From Eubacteriales bacterium (GTDB lineage Bacteria > Bacillota > Clostridia > Peptostreptococcales > Anaerovoracaceae), in NCBI GenBank assembly GCA_028872475.1, contig JAQYMQ010000021.1, positions 62,001 through 126,000 on the forward strand: a stretch of 64,000 nt of DNA, in the 5' to 3' direction. Position 1 is the first letter of the stretch, and the number at the start of each line of letters is the position of its first letter. Positions 1 to 9,461 of the stretch are shown piece after piece. Made by a program: the position numbers and the translations under genes. A model generated the notes under the pieces. It saw nothing but the letters and a program-made list of their open reading frames with translations, did not search any database and was not told the origin of the DNA.

Positions 1-60
1 TGCTCGATTTTTAATTTGAAAAAATATGAATTATTGCAGATTTAACATTTGAGTTTTGTG

Positions 61-106
61 AAAACCAATGTATACATGTATACCTGTATGTATACATTGG
101 TTTTTT
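61..106 (+). terminator. Intrinsic terminator of the gene left of the window
   Basis: A perfect 17-bp inverted repeat (arms 61-77 and 88-104, left arm beginning AAAACCAATGTATACAT) surrounds a 10-nt loop and runs into a T-tract. No ORF reaches it inside the window, so it most likely ends transcription of an upstream gene. The symmetric A/T tracts would let it work on both strands. Confidence 0.8.
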
Positions 107-119
107 GCGTACAAAAACA

Positions 120-149
120 TAGACAGAATATGTTAAATTATGATAAAAT
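120..149 (+). promoter_or_regulatory. Candidate sigma-A promoter for the AGCS symporter
   Basis: TAGACA and TAAAAT are separated by 18 bp. They lie between the upstream terminator and the AGGAGG ribosome binding site of the symporter gene. The match is imperfect, and the start site is inferred. Confidence 0.4.
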
Positions 150-223
150 TTGCACGGTATATAAAATGATATTCAGTATACAAGTATTATTATTCAAGAG
201 TTGTTATTAAAGAGGAGGAAGAG

Positions 224-1654
224 ATGTTAGACGGTATTCACAGTATAATCGTTTGGATTGTTGATTTAATTTACCAACCATGGTGTGTGCCACTATTATT
301 GATTGCAGGTGGATTATATTTCACAATTAGAATGGGATTCATGCAGGTTAGACACTTCGGTGGAGCATGTAAGGTAATTATGGAAAAACCAACTCAAGAA
401 GGCGGTATTTCTTCATTTGGTGCTTTGATGGTTTCAACAGCATCAAGAGTAGGTACAGGTAATATCATTGGTGTATCTACAGCTATAATTTTAGGTGGAG
501 AAGGTGCTATCTTCTGGATGTGGATTACAGCGTTTATTGGTGGCGCGAGTGCATTCGTAGAATCTACATTAGCGCAGATATATAAAAAGAAAAATGCTGA
601 TGGCACAAGTTACGGTGGTCCAGCTTATTATATGAGAGATGTACTTAACGCAAGATGGTTAGGAGTAATATTCTCAATTTTAGTAATATTCACTTATGCG
701 GTTGGCTATAATATGCTTGCAGCTTACAATTTGCAGTCAACATTTAAGGTGTTTAGTTTCTACGGCAGTTCAACATCAGCTGTTATTGGAATAATTCTAA
801 CAGTTCTTTTCGGAATCATTATCTTTGGTGGAGCAAAGAAAATCGTAAAGGTTACTGGAGTTATGGTACCTATTATGGGTCTTCTATATGTTGTTGTAGC
901 TCTTGTTGTTCTAGGACTTAATGCAGGAAATATTCCAACAATGTTTGGTAGAATTTTTAACAGTGCATTTGACTTCCAGGCAATTTTTGGAGGATTTACT
1001 GGTTCTTGTATCATGTGGGGACTAAAGAGAGGTCTTTACTCTAACGAAGCTGGTATGGGTTCTGCTCCAAATGCAGCAGCGACAGCAGACGTATCTCACC
1101 CAGTAAAACAGGGGTTGGTACAGATGTTATCTGTATTCATTGATACATTGCTAATTTGTACAGCAACAGCATTTATGTGTTTAAGTACAAATGTAATTCC
1201 TGCATCATTTAAGGCGGCAGACGGTAGCGCTATGGCAGCAGAATATGTGCAGACTTCTTTAGGAGAAACACTAGGAAGTTTCGGACCTATCTTTATCGCA
1301 ACAGCAATGTCACTATTTGCGTTTACTACTCTGATTGGAAACTATTCTTACTGTGAAGGTTGCTTGAAATTTATCTTAAAACGTGAAGTTGGTAAGGTTG
1401 GTATTACAATTTTCAGAGCATGTGCTACACTATTAATTTTCGTTGGTGCAGTAGCTAGTGCAGGTCTTGTTTGGGATACTGCAGATATGGCTCAGGGCTT
1501 AATGGTATTATGTAACGTGCCAACAATTCTAATTATTGGTGGAGTTGCATTTAAGGCTCTTAAAGATTATGAAAAGCAGAATAAGGCTGGAAAGAATCCT
1601 GAGTTTAAAGCTAAAGATATTGGCATTACAAAGGAATTAGATTTCTGGAAATAA
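224..1654 (+). CDS. Alanine/glycine:cation symporter family protein (AGCS)
   Basis: A polytopic inner-membrane carrier of the AGCS (AgcS/DagA) family, which takes up alanine or glycine with Na+ or H+. At 476 aa it has the usual family length. The family signature region is visible around residues 64-90 (ASRVGTGNIIGV), and the conserved SNEAGMGSAP motif lies near the middle. About ten hydrophobic segments are present. The ATG follows an AGAGGAGGAAGAG ribosome binding site. The gene stands alone: one terminator lies upstream and another directly downstream. The exact substrate cannot be read from the sequence. Confidence 0.93.
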   Translation: MLDGIHSIIVWIVDLIYQPWCVPLLLIAGGLYFTIRMGFMQVRHFGGACKVIMEKPTQEGGISSFGALMVSTASRVGTGNIIGVSTAIILGGEGAIFWMWITAFIGGASAFVESTLAQIYKKKNADGTSYGGPAYYMRDVLNARWLGVIFSILVIFTYAVGYNMLAAYNLQSTFKVFSFYGSSTSAVIGIILTVLFGIIIFGGAKKIVKVTGVMVPIMGLLYVVVALVVLGLNAGNIPTMFGRIFNSAFDFQAIFGGFTGSCIMWGLKRGLYSNEAGMGSAPNAAATADVSHPVKQGLVQMLSVFIDTLLICTATAFMCLSTNVIPASFKAADGSAMAAEYVQTSLGETLGSFGPIFIATAMSLFAFTTLIGNYSYCEGCLKFILKREVGKVGITIFRACATLLIFVGAVASAGLVWDTADMAQGLMVLCNVPTILIIGGVAFKALKDYEKQNKAGKNPEFKAKDIGITKELDFWK

Positions 1655-1685
1655 TTTTAAAACACAATAATACATTGAATATTAG

Positions 1686-1725
1686 AAACTCGAGAGCAAT
1701 GAATGTTGCCTCGAGTTTTTGGTTA
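1686..1725 (+). terminator. Intrinsic terminator after the AGCS gene
   Basis: AAACTCGAG pairs with CTCGAGTTT, and an inner GCAA/TTGC stem extends the hairpin. It is followed directly by a run of T. It isolates the symporter gene from the downstream two-component operon. Confidence 0.85.
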
Positions 1726-1758
1726 TAGGTTATCTTATTGTATAGTCTATGCTATTGC

Positions 1759-1788
1759 TTGAAAGTTAGTGATGGATAATAGTATAAT
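1759..1788 (+). promoter_or_regulatory. Sigma-A promoter of the Bce-like operon
   Basis: TTGAAA and TATAAT are 18 bp apart, about 33 bp before the start codon of the response regulator. This is the only good promoter seen before the four-gene operon at 1.8-5.6 kb. Confidence 0.65.
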
Positions 1789-1820
1789 TAAGTATTAATA
1801 AAGTTGATATGGAGAAAAAT

Positions 1821-2510
1821 ATGACAAAGATTTTACTAGTGGAAGACGATAAAAATATAATTGATAATCTAAGTGAACTTTTGACTAGCGAAGGGTTTGC
1901 GGTTTCTACCGCAGGTGGTCAAAAAGAAGCACTTAGAGCTATTGATGAGAACAAGTATGATTTAATAATATTGGATATTTCATTGCCAGATGGTAGTGGA
2001 TATGCCATCTGCTCTGCGGTAAAGGCAGATATAGCGTCAAATATTAACAGATCAACACCGGTGATATTCTTAACGGCTTATGATGATGAAATAAATGCAG
2101 TAACAGGATTGGAAATGGGAGCAGAAGATTATATTACAAAGCCATTTCGACCAAGAGAGCTTGTTTCTCGTATAAAGAATGTTGTTAGAAGAAATGATAA
2201 GGCAAAATCTACAATTAGTATCAGTGGTATTACTATTGATAGTTTGAAGGGTAGTGTGCATAAGGGTGATGAAGAAATTTTTCTTTCAGTTTTAGAATAT
2301 AAATTATTGTTATTATTCTTTAATAATCCAGGAGTTGTAATGTCTAGATCTAGATTGTTAGATGAAATTTGGGATATTGCAGGGGAATTTGTTAATGATA
2401 ATACATTAACTGTGTATATTAAAAGACTTAGAGAAAAAATAGAGGATGATCCAGCAGAACCAGCAATAATAAAGACGGTAAGAGGTATTGGATATAAATT
2501 GGGCGAGTAG
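1821..2510 (+). CDS. OmpR/PhoB-family response regulator
   Basis: A cytoplasmic transcription factor of a two-component system. The receiver domain covers residues 1-120 with the acidic pair (VEDD), the phospho-acceptor Asp at about residue 52 (LIILDISLP) and the switch Lys in TKPFRP. A winged-helix DNA-binding domain follows and ends in the typical RGIGYKLGE. The ORF track starts 12 nt earlier, but GGAG lies 7 nt before the ATG at 1821, giving the usual start MTKILLVEDD. The gene abuts the histidine kinase. It probably regulates the adjacent ABC genes, as in BceRS-AB and VraRS-DE modules; that role is inferred. Confidence 0.92.
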   Translation: MTKILLVEDDKNIIDNLSELLTSEGFAVSTAGGQKEALRAIDENKYDLIILDISLPDGSGYAICSAVKADIASNINRSTPVIFLTAYDDEINAVTGLEMGAEDYITKPFRPRELVSRIKNVVRRNDKAKSTISISGITIDSLKGSVHKGDEEIFLSVLEYKLLLLFFNNPGVVMSRSRLLDEIWDIAGEFVNDNTLTVYIKRLREKIEDDPAEPAIIKTVRGIGYKLGE

Positions 2511-3536
2511 ATGCATTTTTTAAGAAACGACGAAGTAAGAAAAGGAGCTTTTTGGCTTGGTATAGTAATCCTTGCAAGTATGGGTATTGCAATTGAAATT
2601 GGTGCAACGACGGTAATCTTGATATCTATTACGTCGACGTTTTTTGTGGTACTATTTATTCAATTTTCTAAAGTTAGATACAATAAACTAGAGAAATTGA
2701 CTCAAACAGTAGATAGAATCTTAAATTCAGACGATATAGTTGTCTTTGGAAGCCTTGAAGAAGGGGATTTCTCAATAATAGAGAATGAAATTCGAAAGAT
2801 GACGATAAAGATAAGAGAAGGTGAAAATAGATTACAAAAAGAGAAAATTCATTTAACAGATTCTATAGCGGATATTTCGCATCAGTTAAGGACTCCTCTA
2901 ACAACGATTAATCTTCTTATGGATAAGATGAAGAGAACTGATATTGATGAAATGGATAGAAGGCGTCTTATGTCTGATATTAATAATCAGCTTTCAAGAA
3001 TAGAATGGTTAATTTCTTCGTTGTTGAAGATTTCTAAGTTTGATGCGGATACAGTTGAGATGAATAGTGAAAAAATCAGTGTTGCTGAGTTGATCGCAAA
3101 ATCGGTGGAACCGATGATGATACCTCTTGAGATAAGAGATCAATTTTTGGAATATATTTCACTTGGTAATGAAACCTATGTTGGCGACCTAAATTGGAGC
3201 GTAGAAGCAGTTTCAAATATTATTAAAAATTGTGTTGAACATACGCAAGAAGGTGGAAGTATAAAGATTTCAGCTAGAGAAAACGTGCTCTTTACGGCTA
3301 TTGAGATAGAAGATAATGGCACAGGAATTGATGAAAAAGATTTGCCACATATTTTTGAAAGATTTTATAGAGGTAAGAATAGTAATATCGCTAGCATTGG
3401 CATTGGTCTGGCTTTGTCAAAGATGATAATTCAAAGACAAAATGGAGTGATTAAGGCAGAGAATAAGAAGGATGGCGGAAGTAAGTTTACAATAAAGTTT
3501 TATAAGGGTGAATTAGATGGAAGTGTTGCGAGCTAG
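2511..3536 (+). CDS. Sensor histidine kinase, Bce-like (short sensor)
   Basis: A membrane sensor kinase of 341 aa. Two closely spaced transmembrane segments (about residues 13-32 and 35-52) leave almost no extracellular loop, as in intramembrane-sensing kinases. The HisKA box has the phospho-acceptor His near residue 124 (DISHQLRTPL). The HATPase domain shows the N box (NIIKNCVEH), DNGTGID and GIGLALSK. The start codon follows the regulator's stop without a gap, and the end overlaps the ATPase gene by 20 nt, so the genes are translationally coupled. In the related BceS family the stimulus is sensed through the ABC transporter, which fits this operon. Confidence 0.9.
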   Translation: MHFLRNDEVRKGAFWLGIVILASMGIAIEIGATTVILISITSTFFVVLFIQFSKVRYNKLEKLTQTVDRILNSDDIVVFGSLEEGDFSIIENEIRKMTIKIREGENRLQKEKIHLTDSIADISHQLRTPLTTINLLMDKMKRTDIDEMDRRRLMSDINNQLSRIEWLISSLLKISKFDADTVEMNSEKISVAELIAKSVEPMMIPLEIRDQFLEYISLGNETYVGDLNWSVEAVSNIIKNCVEHTQEGGSIKISARENVLFTAIEIEDNGTGIDEKDLPHIFERFYRGKNSNIASIGIGLALSKMIIQRQNGVIKAENKKDGGSKFTIKFYKGELDGSVAS

Positions 3537-4197
3537 TGGACTCTCGAAAATTTATGGCATTGAAGGGAATAGGGTTGATGCAATAAAAAGTATAGATTTG
3601 ACAATAAGACGAGGCGAATTTGTAGCTATAATGGGACCTTCTGGTTCAGGGAAATCTACGCTTTTACATATGTTGGCAGGCGTAAAAGAACCTACAGATG
3701 GCAAGGTTTATATTGATGGAGTTGATATATATAGTTTATCTGAGGAAGAGAGAACTATTTTTAGAAGAAGACAGATTGGCGTAGTATATCAGTTCTATAA
3801 TCTAGTATCATCTCTCAATGTTGAGGAAAATATGGTTTTACCGTTATTGCTTGACGGTAGAGATGTCAACGATAATCGTGTTGATGAGATGTTAGAAATT
3901 CTTTCTCTTACTCAGAGAAGAAAGTTTATGCCAGAAGCCTTAAGTGGTGGACAGCAGCAGAGAGTTGCAATCGGTAGGGCACTGATTAACACGCCGGCGA
4001 TATTATTTGCCGATGAGCCGACAGGGAATTTGGATTCAAAGAATTCACAGGCTGTAATAGAATTACTGAAGAAATCTAACTCAAAATATAGACAGACAAC
4101 GATTTTGATTACACATGATGAAGATATTGCATTACAAGCAAGTAGGGTGATAATGCTAGAGGATGGCGTTATTGTAAGGGACGAGCAGCAGATATGA
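3517..4197 (+). CDS. ABC transporter ATP-binding protein, MacB/BceA type
   Basis: ATPase subunit (226 aa) with Walker A GPSGSGKST at residues 40-48, a Q-loop, signature LSGGQQQR and Walker B ILFADEPT, followed by the D-loop (GNLDSKN) and the H-loop His in THDED. The family is LolD/MacB/BceA, whose partners are FtsX-type permeases; such a permease follows with a 4-nt overlap. The ATG lies inside the end of the kinase gene. The likely role is removal of, or protection from, an antimicrobial peptide, inferred from the operon. Confidence 0.9.
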   Translation: MEVLRASGLSKIYGIEGNRVDAIKSIDLTIRRGEFVAIMGPSGSGKSTLLHMLAGVKEPTDGKVYIDGVDIYSLSEEERTIFRRRQIGVVYQFYNLVSSLNVEENMVLPLLLDGRDVNDNRVDEMLEILSLTQRRKFMPEALSGGQQQRVAIGRALINTPAILFADEPTGNLDSKNSQAVIELLKKSNSKYRQTTILITHDEDIALQASRVIMLEDGVIVRDEQQI

Positions 4198-5576
4198 AGT
4201 ATGTTTTTTGGGAAACTACAATGAGGATTTTAAAAGGAAGAAAATTCTCTACATCTGTAACTGCATTTGGTGTAACGGTAATAGTTATGACGATTACGCT
4301 ATGCGTCTTTTTGACAGCAAGTATAAAGAATTTTTCGTTGCAAAATTTAGAGTGGAATATTGCCAATGGAATATTGTCAGAGCAAGAATATCTTTACTTA
4401 GCTCGAAGTATGCGGGAAGATATTAGCACTGGAGGAATATTATTTTCATTTCCGACAGCGATTATATTGATGGTAATTTTGGCATCAGGATTGCTGTTGT
4501 TGATTAACGCTTATGCGATAGCTCTTAATAAACGTATATCTCAATATAGAACTTTTTACCTTGTAGGAGCGACAGACAAACAACTTAGACGAGCAACATT
4601 TTATGAAAATATTTATGTGGCGAACATTGCTATACCAGCAGGTATTATCTTAGGTCTTTTGGCAACAAAAGTAATAATTTATTTTTTGTCAGAACAAATG
4701 ACAAGCTTATTTACTGGCGTTAGTGATCCGGAGATGCCTTTTTATTTTGATATGGGATATGTAATAATGATAGCTATAATATCATTGTTAATGGTTATAG
4801 TTGCAAGCCTTATTACAACATACAATATAAATTCACTAATTAGTGATAATATTAGTAAGCTTACAATTAAGAGAAAGTCAAACAAACAAAAGAAAAAGGA
4901 GATTCTTAACAGAAGGAGACTTTCTTATAGGCTGTTTTCTATAGAAGGTGTTTTGGCAAAAGATAACTTTTTGTCAAATAAGAGTCAATATAGATATGCA
5001 ATTACATCTATGATTTTTAGTACGGTGATATTCTTAGCGACGAGTATTATTATTTCATATTTGAAGACAGTTGTTGCGAGCGATTTTGGTGTTAAGGATT
5101 ATGGAGAAATAGCTAAAGTTAACAATTGGGAAGGCTACATGTCAGATGCCTATTATAACGTACAAGTTATTGTTGCTTTTGAGATTCTTTCATACGGCTT
5201 TGTTATTCTTATGGCGATTGTAGCACTTGCAAATGTTTGTAACACCATTTCTGGTGCGATGGAAAAGAGAAAGAATGAATTTAAGACTCTCATGACTATT
5301 GGTATGACAAAAAGTCAAATAAGAAAAATGATGATTTATGAGTGCATTTTGTTCGGAATAGACACTCTCGTATATTCTGGTGTAAGTTCTATGTTTGTTT
5401 TAATAACATTAAGTAGCTTTCTTTTGCCAGAGAATGTGTTATTGTATAATTTCCCATATTTTGAAATTAGTGTAAGTATACTGATTGTTATTTCATTAAT
5501 AATTTTGACGGCGATATATGTAATTGCTAGGATTACCACACAAAATAGTGATAATACCCATATACAAAGTATATAG
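4194..5576 (+). CDS. FtsX-type ABC transporter permease, short Bce-like form
   Basis: Membrane subunit (460 aa) paired with the preceding ATPase through a 4-nt overlap. The first transmembrane segment is at about residues 20-45. Two FtsX-like blocks of three segments each follow, and the cytoplasmic motif of the type MEKRKNEFKTLMTIGMT marks the second. True BceB proteins are about 640-690 aa with a large extracellular domain; that domain is missing here, so this is a shorter variant. Compare the full-length 684-aa permease at 27.2 kb. The substrate is unknown. Confidence 0.85.
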   Translation: MKYVFWETTMRILKGRKFSTSVTAFGVTVIVMTITLCVFLTASIKNFSLQNLEWNIANGILSEQEYLYLARSMREDISTGGILFSFPTAIILMVILASGLLLLINAYAIALNKRISQYRTFYLVGATDKQLRRATFYENIYVANIAIPAGIILGLLATKVIIYFLSEQMTSLFTGVSDPEMPFYFDMGYVIMIAIISLLMVIVASLITTYNINSLISDNISKLTIKRKSNKQKKKEILNRRRLSYRLFSIEGVLAKDNFLSNKSQYRYAITSMIFSTVIFLATSIIISYLKTVVASDFGVKDYGEIAKVNNWEGYMSDAYYNVQVIVAFEILSYGFVILMAIVALANVCNTISGAMEKRKNEFKTLMTIGMTKSQIRKMMIYECILFGIDTLVYSGVSSMFVLITLSSFLLPENVLLYNFPYFEISVSILIVISLIILTAIYVIARITTQNSDNTHIQSI

Positions 5577-5609
5577 CATAGAAATAATAGGAGTTTAATT
5601 TTTGGTAAA

Positions 5610-5990
5610 ATGAGTGAGAAGTCCAAAATAATAAGTCTTGCGGATGAGCGTAAAAAGAAAAAAAAGAATCCAGAGAGAGAAGAAATTTCTGCTCGAAGAA
5701 GGGATTACAACAAAAAGAAAAGAAATAAAAAACTTCTTATTGTTGTAGGTATTGTTTTGGTACTTGTTATTGTATTGAGACCTATTATTAGCTTATATAT
5801 GGACAGAAGTAAATTGCAAGAAGAGAATAAAAAATTAAAGGAAGAAAAGAAGAAGGTGGAAGCTGAATTAAAATGGTCAGATTCCCTTGAATATATTGAA
5901 AAACAGGCAAGGGAAAAATTGAATTTGTATATGCCTGGTGAAAAGATTTTTGTTTTTGATGAAGATAAAAAAGAGAAAGAAAAAAAATAA
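5610..5990 (+). CDS. DivIC/FtsB-like septum formation initiator
   Basis: A 126-aa bitopic membrane protein. A very basic cytoplasmic N-terminus (residues 10-45, many KKKK runs) precedes one transmembrane helix (about 43-65). A leucine/lysine-rich coiled coil (70-95) follows, and then the family's EYIEKQAREKLNLYMPGE motif. These are the hallmarks of DivIC/FtsB, part of the division complex that couples septal peptidoglycan synthesis to the Z ring. The ATG is 16 nt from AGGAG, which is long; an in-frame ATT at 5598 is closer but would be an unusual start. It leads the operon with rnmV, rsmA and the LTA synthase gene. Confidence 0.83.
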   Translation: MSEKSKIISLADERKKKKKNPEREEISARRRDYNKKKRNKKLLIVVGIVLVLVIVLRPIISLYMDRSKLQEENKKLKEEKKKVEAELKWSDSLEYIEKQAREKLNLYMPGEKIFVFDEDKKEKEKK

Positions 5991-5991
5991 T

Positions 5992-6543
5992 ATGAAAATA
6001 GAAGAAGTTATTGTAGTTGAAGGCAGAGATGACACCTTGGCATTAAGGAGAGCAGTAGACTGTTTTACTATTGAAACACACGGATTTGGAATAAAGAAAG
6101 AAACGTGGAATTTAATAGAAAAAGCATATAATGAGAAGGGGATAATCATATTTACAGATCCGGATTATATTGGGGAAGAGATTAGACGGAGAATCTCTAA
6201 GCGATTCCCTGATGCTAAACATGCTTATTTATCTAGAGAAGATGCAAAAAAGGGAAGAGATATTGGCGTTGAAAATGCAAATCCGAACCATATTATAGCA
6301 TCATTAGAACAGGCAAAGGCAAAACTTTCAGATAAAGAAAATTTGTTTTCTGAATCAGATATTTATAAAGCAAGATTGACGGGATATGCCGACAGTAAAG
6401 AAAGGAGGCAACAATTAGGTAAAATTTTAGGAATTGGATATGGTAATGCGAAAAGTCTTTTAAAGAAACTTAACGCTTTTAATATAGACAGGAAAGAATT
6501 CGAGTCTGCAATTGAGCAGATTGATAATCTGATAGATAATTAG
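5992..6543 (+). CDS. rnmV: Ribonuclease M5 (5S rRNA maturase)
   Basis: Toprim-domain endonuclease that trims precursor 5S rRNA in Firmicutes. The Toprim core is clear: VVEGRDD near the N-terminus, and FTDPDYIGEEIRRRI with the DxD-type acidic residues near residue 50. The length of 183 aa from the ATG at 5992 matches the family (about 180-190). The longer ORF-track start at 5938 would add a lysine-rich leader that overlaps divIC in another frame, so it is rejected. RnmV next to RsmA is the usual order in Firmicutes. Confidence 0.92.
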   Translation: MKIEEVIVVEGRDDTLALRRAVDCFTIETHGFGIKKETWNLIEKAYNEKGIIIFTDPDYIGEEIRRRISKRFPDAKHAYLSREDAKKGRDIGVENANPNHIIASLEQAKAKLSDKENLFSESDIYKARLTGYADSKERRQQLGKILGIGYGNAKSLLKKLNAFNIDRKEFESAIEQIDNLIDN

Positions 6544-6559
6544 GAGATAAGAACTGTAG

Positions 6560-7438
6560 ATGATAGATTATACAAGACTTTATGCGCCGACAACTATAAG
6601 GGAAATAAAGGCGAAATATGGATTTTCACTATCAAAAAGTTTGGGTCAAAACTTTCTGACAGATAAAAATATAATTGACAAAATTATAGATGGTGTTGGT
6701 ATTACAGAAAATGATTTGGTTATAGAGATTGGTCCTGGGATTGGAGTTATAACAAGAGAGGCAGCTCTTAAGGCAAAAAAAGTTATAGCTGTTGAGTTAG
6801 ATAGTCGTCTATTAGAAATTTTAGACGAAACTCTTAAAGAATTTGATAATGTAGATGTTATTAATGAAAATATATTGGATGTAGATCTTAATGGGATTAT
6901 TGAACAACAAAGGGGTATTATTGATTTTGCAAGTATAAAGATAATAGGGAATTTGCCATATTATATCACTACACCGATTATAATGAAATTGTTGGAAGAT
7001 CGAGTTAATGTCGATAGTATTACTGTTATGATGCAAAAAGAGGTTGCTGATAGAATTAGGGCAACAGAAAAAGATAAAGATAGAGGAGCTATTTCAGTAG
7101 CAGTTCAATATTATTGTGATGTAATAAAAGTAGCCGATGTAAAAAGAGATGTATTCGTGCCGCCACCTAAAGTTGACTCGCAGGTGCTAAGATTGGATGT
7201 TAAAAAGAAGAATGAAATTTATGTTGCTGATGAGGAATTAATGTTTCGAGTTATTAAAGCAGGATTTTTGCAGAGAAGAAAGACATTATTGAATTCTTTA
7301 TCAGCGGGATTAAGTATAGAAAAAGGTGAAGTAGAAAATATTTTGCAAGCTTGTGGAATTGATGTTACAAGAAGAGCTCAGACATTGAGCCTAGAAGAAT
7401 TTGCAAAAATAGCTAATGAGATAGGACAGAGAATATGA
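6560..7438 (+). CDS. rsmA: 16S rRNA (adenine1518/1519-N6)-dimethyltransferase
   Basis: KsgA/RsmA, which uses S-adenosylmethionine to dimethylate two adjacent adenines in the 3' hairpin of 16S rRNA during late 30S assembly. The N-terminal SLGQNFLTDKN motif, the SAM-binding EIGPGIGVIT and the catalytic NLPYY are all present. The 292-aa length is typical. The gene lies 16 nt after rnmV, and its stop overlaps the ATG of the next gene (ATGA). Nothing is missing. Confidence 0.96.
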   Translation: MIDYTRLYAPTTIREIKAKYGFSLSKSLGQNFLTDKNIIDKIIDGVGITENDLVIEIGPGIGVITREAALKAKKVIAVELDSRLLEILDETLKEFDNVDVINENILDVDLNGIIEQQRGIIDFASIKIIGNLPYYITTPIIMKLLEDRVNVDSITVMMQKEVADRIRATEKDKDRGAISVAVQYYCDVIKVADVKRDVFVPPPKVDSQVLRLDVKKKNEIYVADEELMFRVIKAGFLQRRKTLLNSLSAGLSIEKGEVENILQACGIDVTRRAQTLSLEEFAKIANEIGQRI

Positions 7439-9402
7439 AAAACAAGTTATACCACTATTTTGAAAACTATTCTATAAGAATGCTAGTTATTGTAGCGATA
7501 TTATTGAATTTATTTATCGAATCGTTTGCAAGACAATCACTTGTTAATGGATTGAAGTTTTTAGTAAATAGTCCATTGGTGTACTTTTATAATGCGTTAA
7601 TTATTTTTACTGTTATTTTGGTGTCAGAAGTCTTTAGAAGAAAGTATTTTATTCTTATTATATTGTGTCTATTGTGGATTGCTCTAGGTTCAGCTAACGG
7701 TATTATACTTAGCAACAGAATGACACCTTTCACGGTAAATGACTTAAAGTCCTTTAAGGATGCTCTTTCAATAGCAACAAACTATCTTTCTGTACCTCAG
7801 ATGATAGCTATTGGTGTAGGCATAGTTGGTGGAGTTTTTGTTATAGTTTTGCTATGGAGAAAGACACCGAAAAGAAAAGACTGGACGTACTTTAAAAAAT
7901 CAGCTATTACAGTAGCTTTAGGTATTGCAATTTGTATGGGAACATCATTTGCGGCGGTAGAGACAAAGACTGTGGATACAATATTTCCAAACTTAGCTTA
8001 TGGTTATGCAGATAATGGTGTTCCATACTGTTTTATTAATACATGGCTTAATACAGGAGTTAGAAAACCAAAAGGATATTCTAAAAAACAAATAGAAGAT
8101 ATTTTTACTAAGAAAGAGCAGAGTCTAATAAAAAAAGATGGAATTGTGGCAGAAGGGGATAAGCCAAATATTATATTTGTGCAGCTAGAATCTTTGATGG
8201 ATCCACTGACCTTAAAAGATATGGAGTTTAATACAGATCCTCTTCCTACATTGAGAAAATTATATGCAGAGTGTTCTTCTGGCAAGACAGTACAGCCTTC
8301 TGTGGGTGCGGGTACCGCCAATGTAGAATTTGAAGCTATGACAGGTATGAGTATAAGGTATTTTGGACCTGGTGAATATCCATACAAAAACATAATGCGT
8401 AAGAGAACAGTTGAAACTATTCCATATAACTTAAAACAGATCGGATACAAAACTCATACACTTCACAATCATAGGGCGGTTTTTTATGGTAGAAATGAAG
8501 TTTTTCCTAATATGGGAATAGATACATTTACCTCGGTAGAATATATGAATAACGTTAGTAGAACGCCTAAAAATTGGGCTAGAGATAATGTATTGACTAA
8601 GGTTATTACACAGACTCTAGATTCAACAAAAGAACCAGATTATATATATACAGTATCTGTTCAAGGGCATGGTAAATATCCAGCAGAAGAAGTTTTGGAA
8701 AATCCAGTTGTTAAGGTTACTAAGGCTCCAAGTGAGTCATTAAAGTGGCAGCATGAATATTTTGCAAACCAAGTTTATGAAATGGATATGTTTGTAAAAG
8801 ATTTAATTGAAACCTTGGAAAAGAGAGATGAAAAAACAGTAGTAGTATTTTATGGTGACCATGTTCCTGCGATGGAGAATATTACAGACAAGAATCTAAA
8901 AGATGGCAGAAGTGTCTATGAAACAGATTATTGTATTTGGGCTAATTTTGATATGAAACCTATAAAACAGGATGTACATGCTTATCAGATAGGTGCAATT
9001 TTACTAGACAGACTTGGTATTCATGGTGGAACAATTACAACATTACATCAGAATCATAGCAACGATAAAGATTATATGGAAAATTTACATCGCCTACAGT
9101 ATGATATGCTTTATGGTAGAGGATATATATATAATGGCACTAATCCGTGGAAGAGAACTAATATGAGAATGGGCGTTGCGGATATCAAGGTTACAGATGT
9201 AGTTACTATAGGTGATAAATACTATATTAAAGGTGAAAATTTTACAGAATACAGTAAGATTACTCTTAATGGAAAGATTTTGGATACCGAATATCTGGGA
9301 CCGACAGTATTGCTTTTAAAGGAGAAGGTTGATTCTAAAGATGTTCCGAAGATGAAGATTAGTCAAGTAGATAAAAACGAAATTTTAAGTACCAGCGAAT
9401 AA
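7435..9402 (+). CDS. LTA synthase family sulfatase-fold membrane protein
   Basis: A 655-aa protein with five N-terminal transmembrane segments (to about residue 170) and a large extracellular sulfatase/alkaline-phosphatase-fold domain. Metal-site and nucleophile motifs are recognisable: FVQLESLMDP, GAGTANVEFEAMTG with the catalytic Thr, and the VFYGDHVPAM metal-binding motif. The family transfers glycerol phosphate from phosphatidylglycerol to build lipoteichoic acid or similar polymers. An extra C-terminal region of about 90 aa looks like an IPT/Ig-type fold; that part is inferred. The ATGA overlap with rsmA indicates coupling. The polymer made is not certain. Confidence 0.88.
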   Translation: MKNKLYHYFENYSIRMLVIVAILLNLFIESFARQSLVNGLKFLVNSPLVYFYNALIIFTVILVSEVFRRKYFILIILCLLWIALGSANGIILSNRMTPFTVNDLKSFKDALSIATNYLSVPQMIAIGVGIVGGVFVIVLLWRKTPKRKDWTYFKKSAITVALGIAICMGTSFAAVETKTVDTIFPNLAYGYADNGVPYCFINTWLNTGVRKPKGYSKKQIEDIFTKKEQSLIKKDGIVAEGDKPNIIFVQLESLMDPLTLKDMEFNTDPLPTLRKLYAECSSGKTVQPSVGAGTANVEFEAMTGMSIRYFGPGEYPYKNIMRKRTVETIPYNLKQIGYKTHTLHNHRAVFYGRNEVFPNMGIDTFTSVEYMNNVSRTPKNWARDNVLTKVITQTLDSTKEPDYIYTVSVQGHGKYPAEEVLENPVVKVTKAPSESLKWQHEYFANQVYEMDMFVKDLIETLEKRDEKTVVVFYGDHVPAMENITDKNLKDGRSVYETDYCIWANFDMKPIKQDVHAYQIGAILLDRLGIHGGTITTLHQNHSNDKDYMENLHRLQYDMLYGRGYIYNGTNPWKRTNMRMGVADIKVTDVVTIGDKYYIKGENFTEYSKITLNGKILDTEYLGPTVLLLKEKVDSKDVPKMKISQVDKNEILSTSE

Positions 9403-9461
9403 AGACAGATTATATTTTAGATGCTATTTGTATTATTGAGAGCATAGTATTGGAGGTTGAG

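Noticed and set aside
107-223. Glycine riboswitch before the AGCS symporter
   Set aside because: The leader is too short and lacks the paired GGA-rich core expected of a glycine aptamer.
5938-5991. Upstream extension of the RNase M5 ORF
   Set aside because: The extra 18 residues are a lysine/phenylalanine run overlapping divIC; Toprim homologues start at MKIEEVIVVEG.
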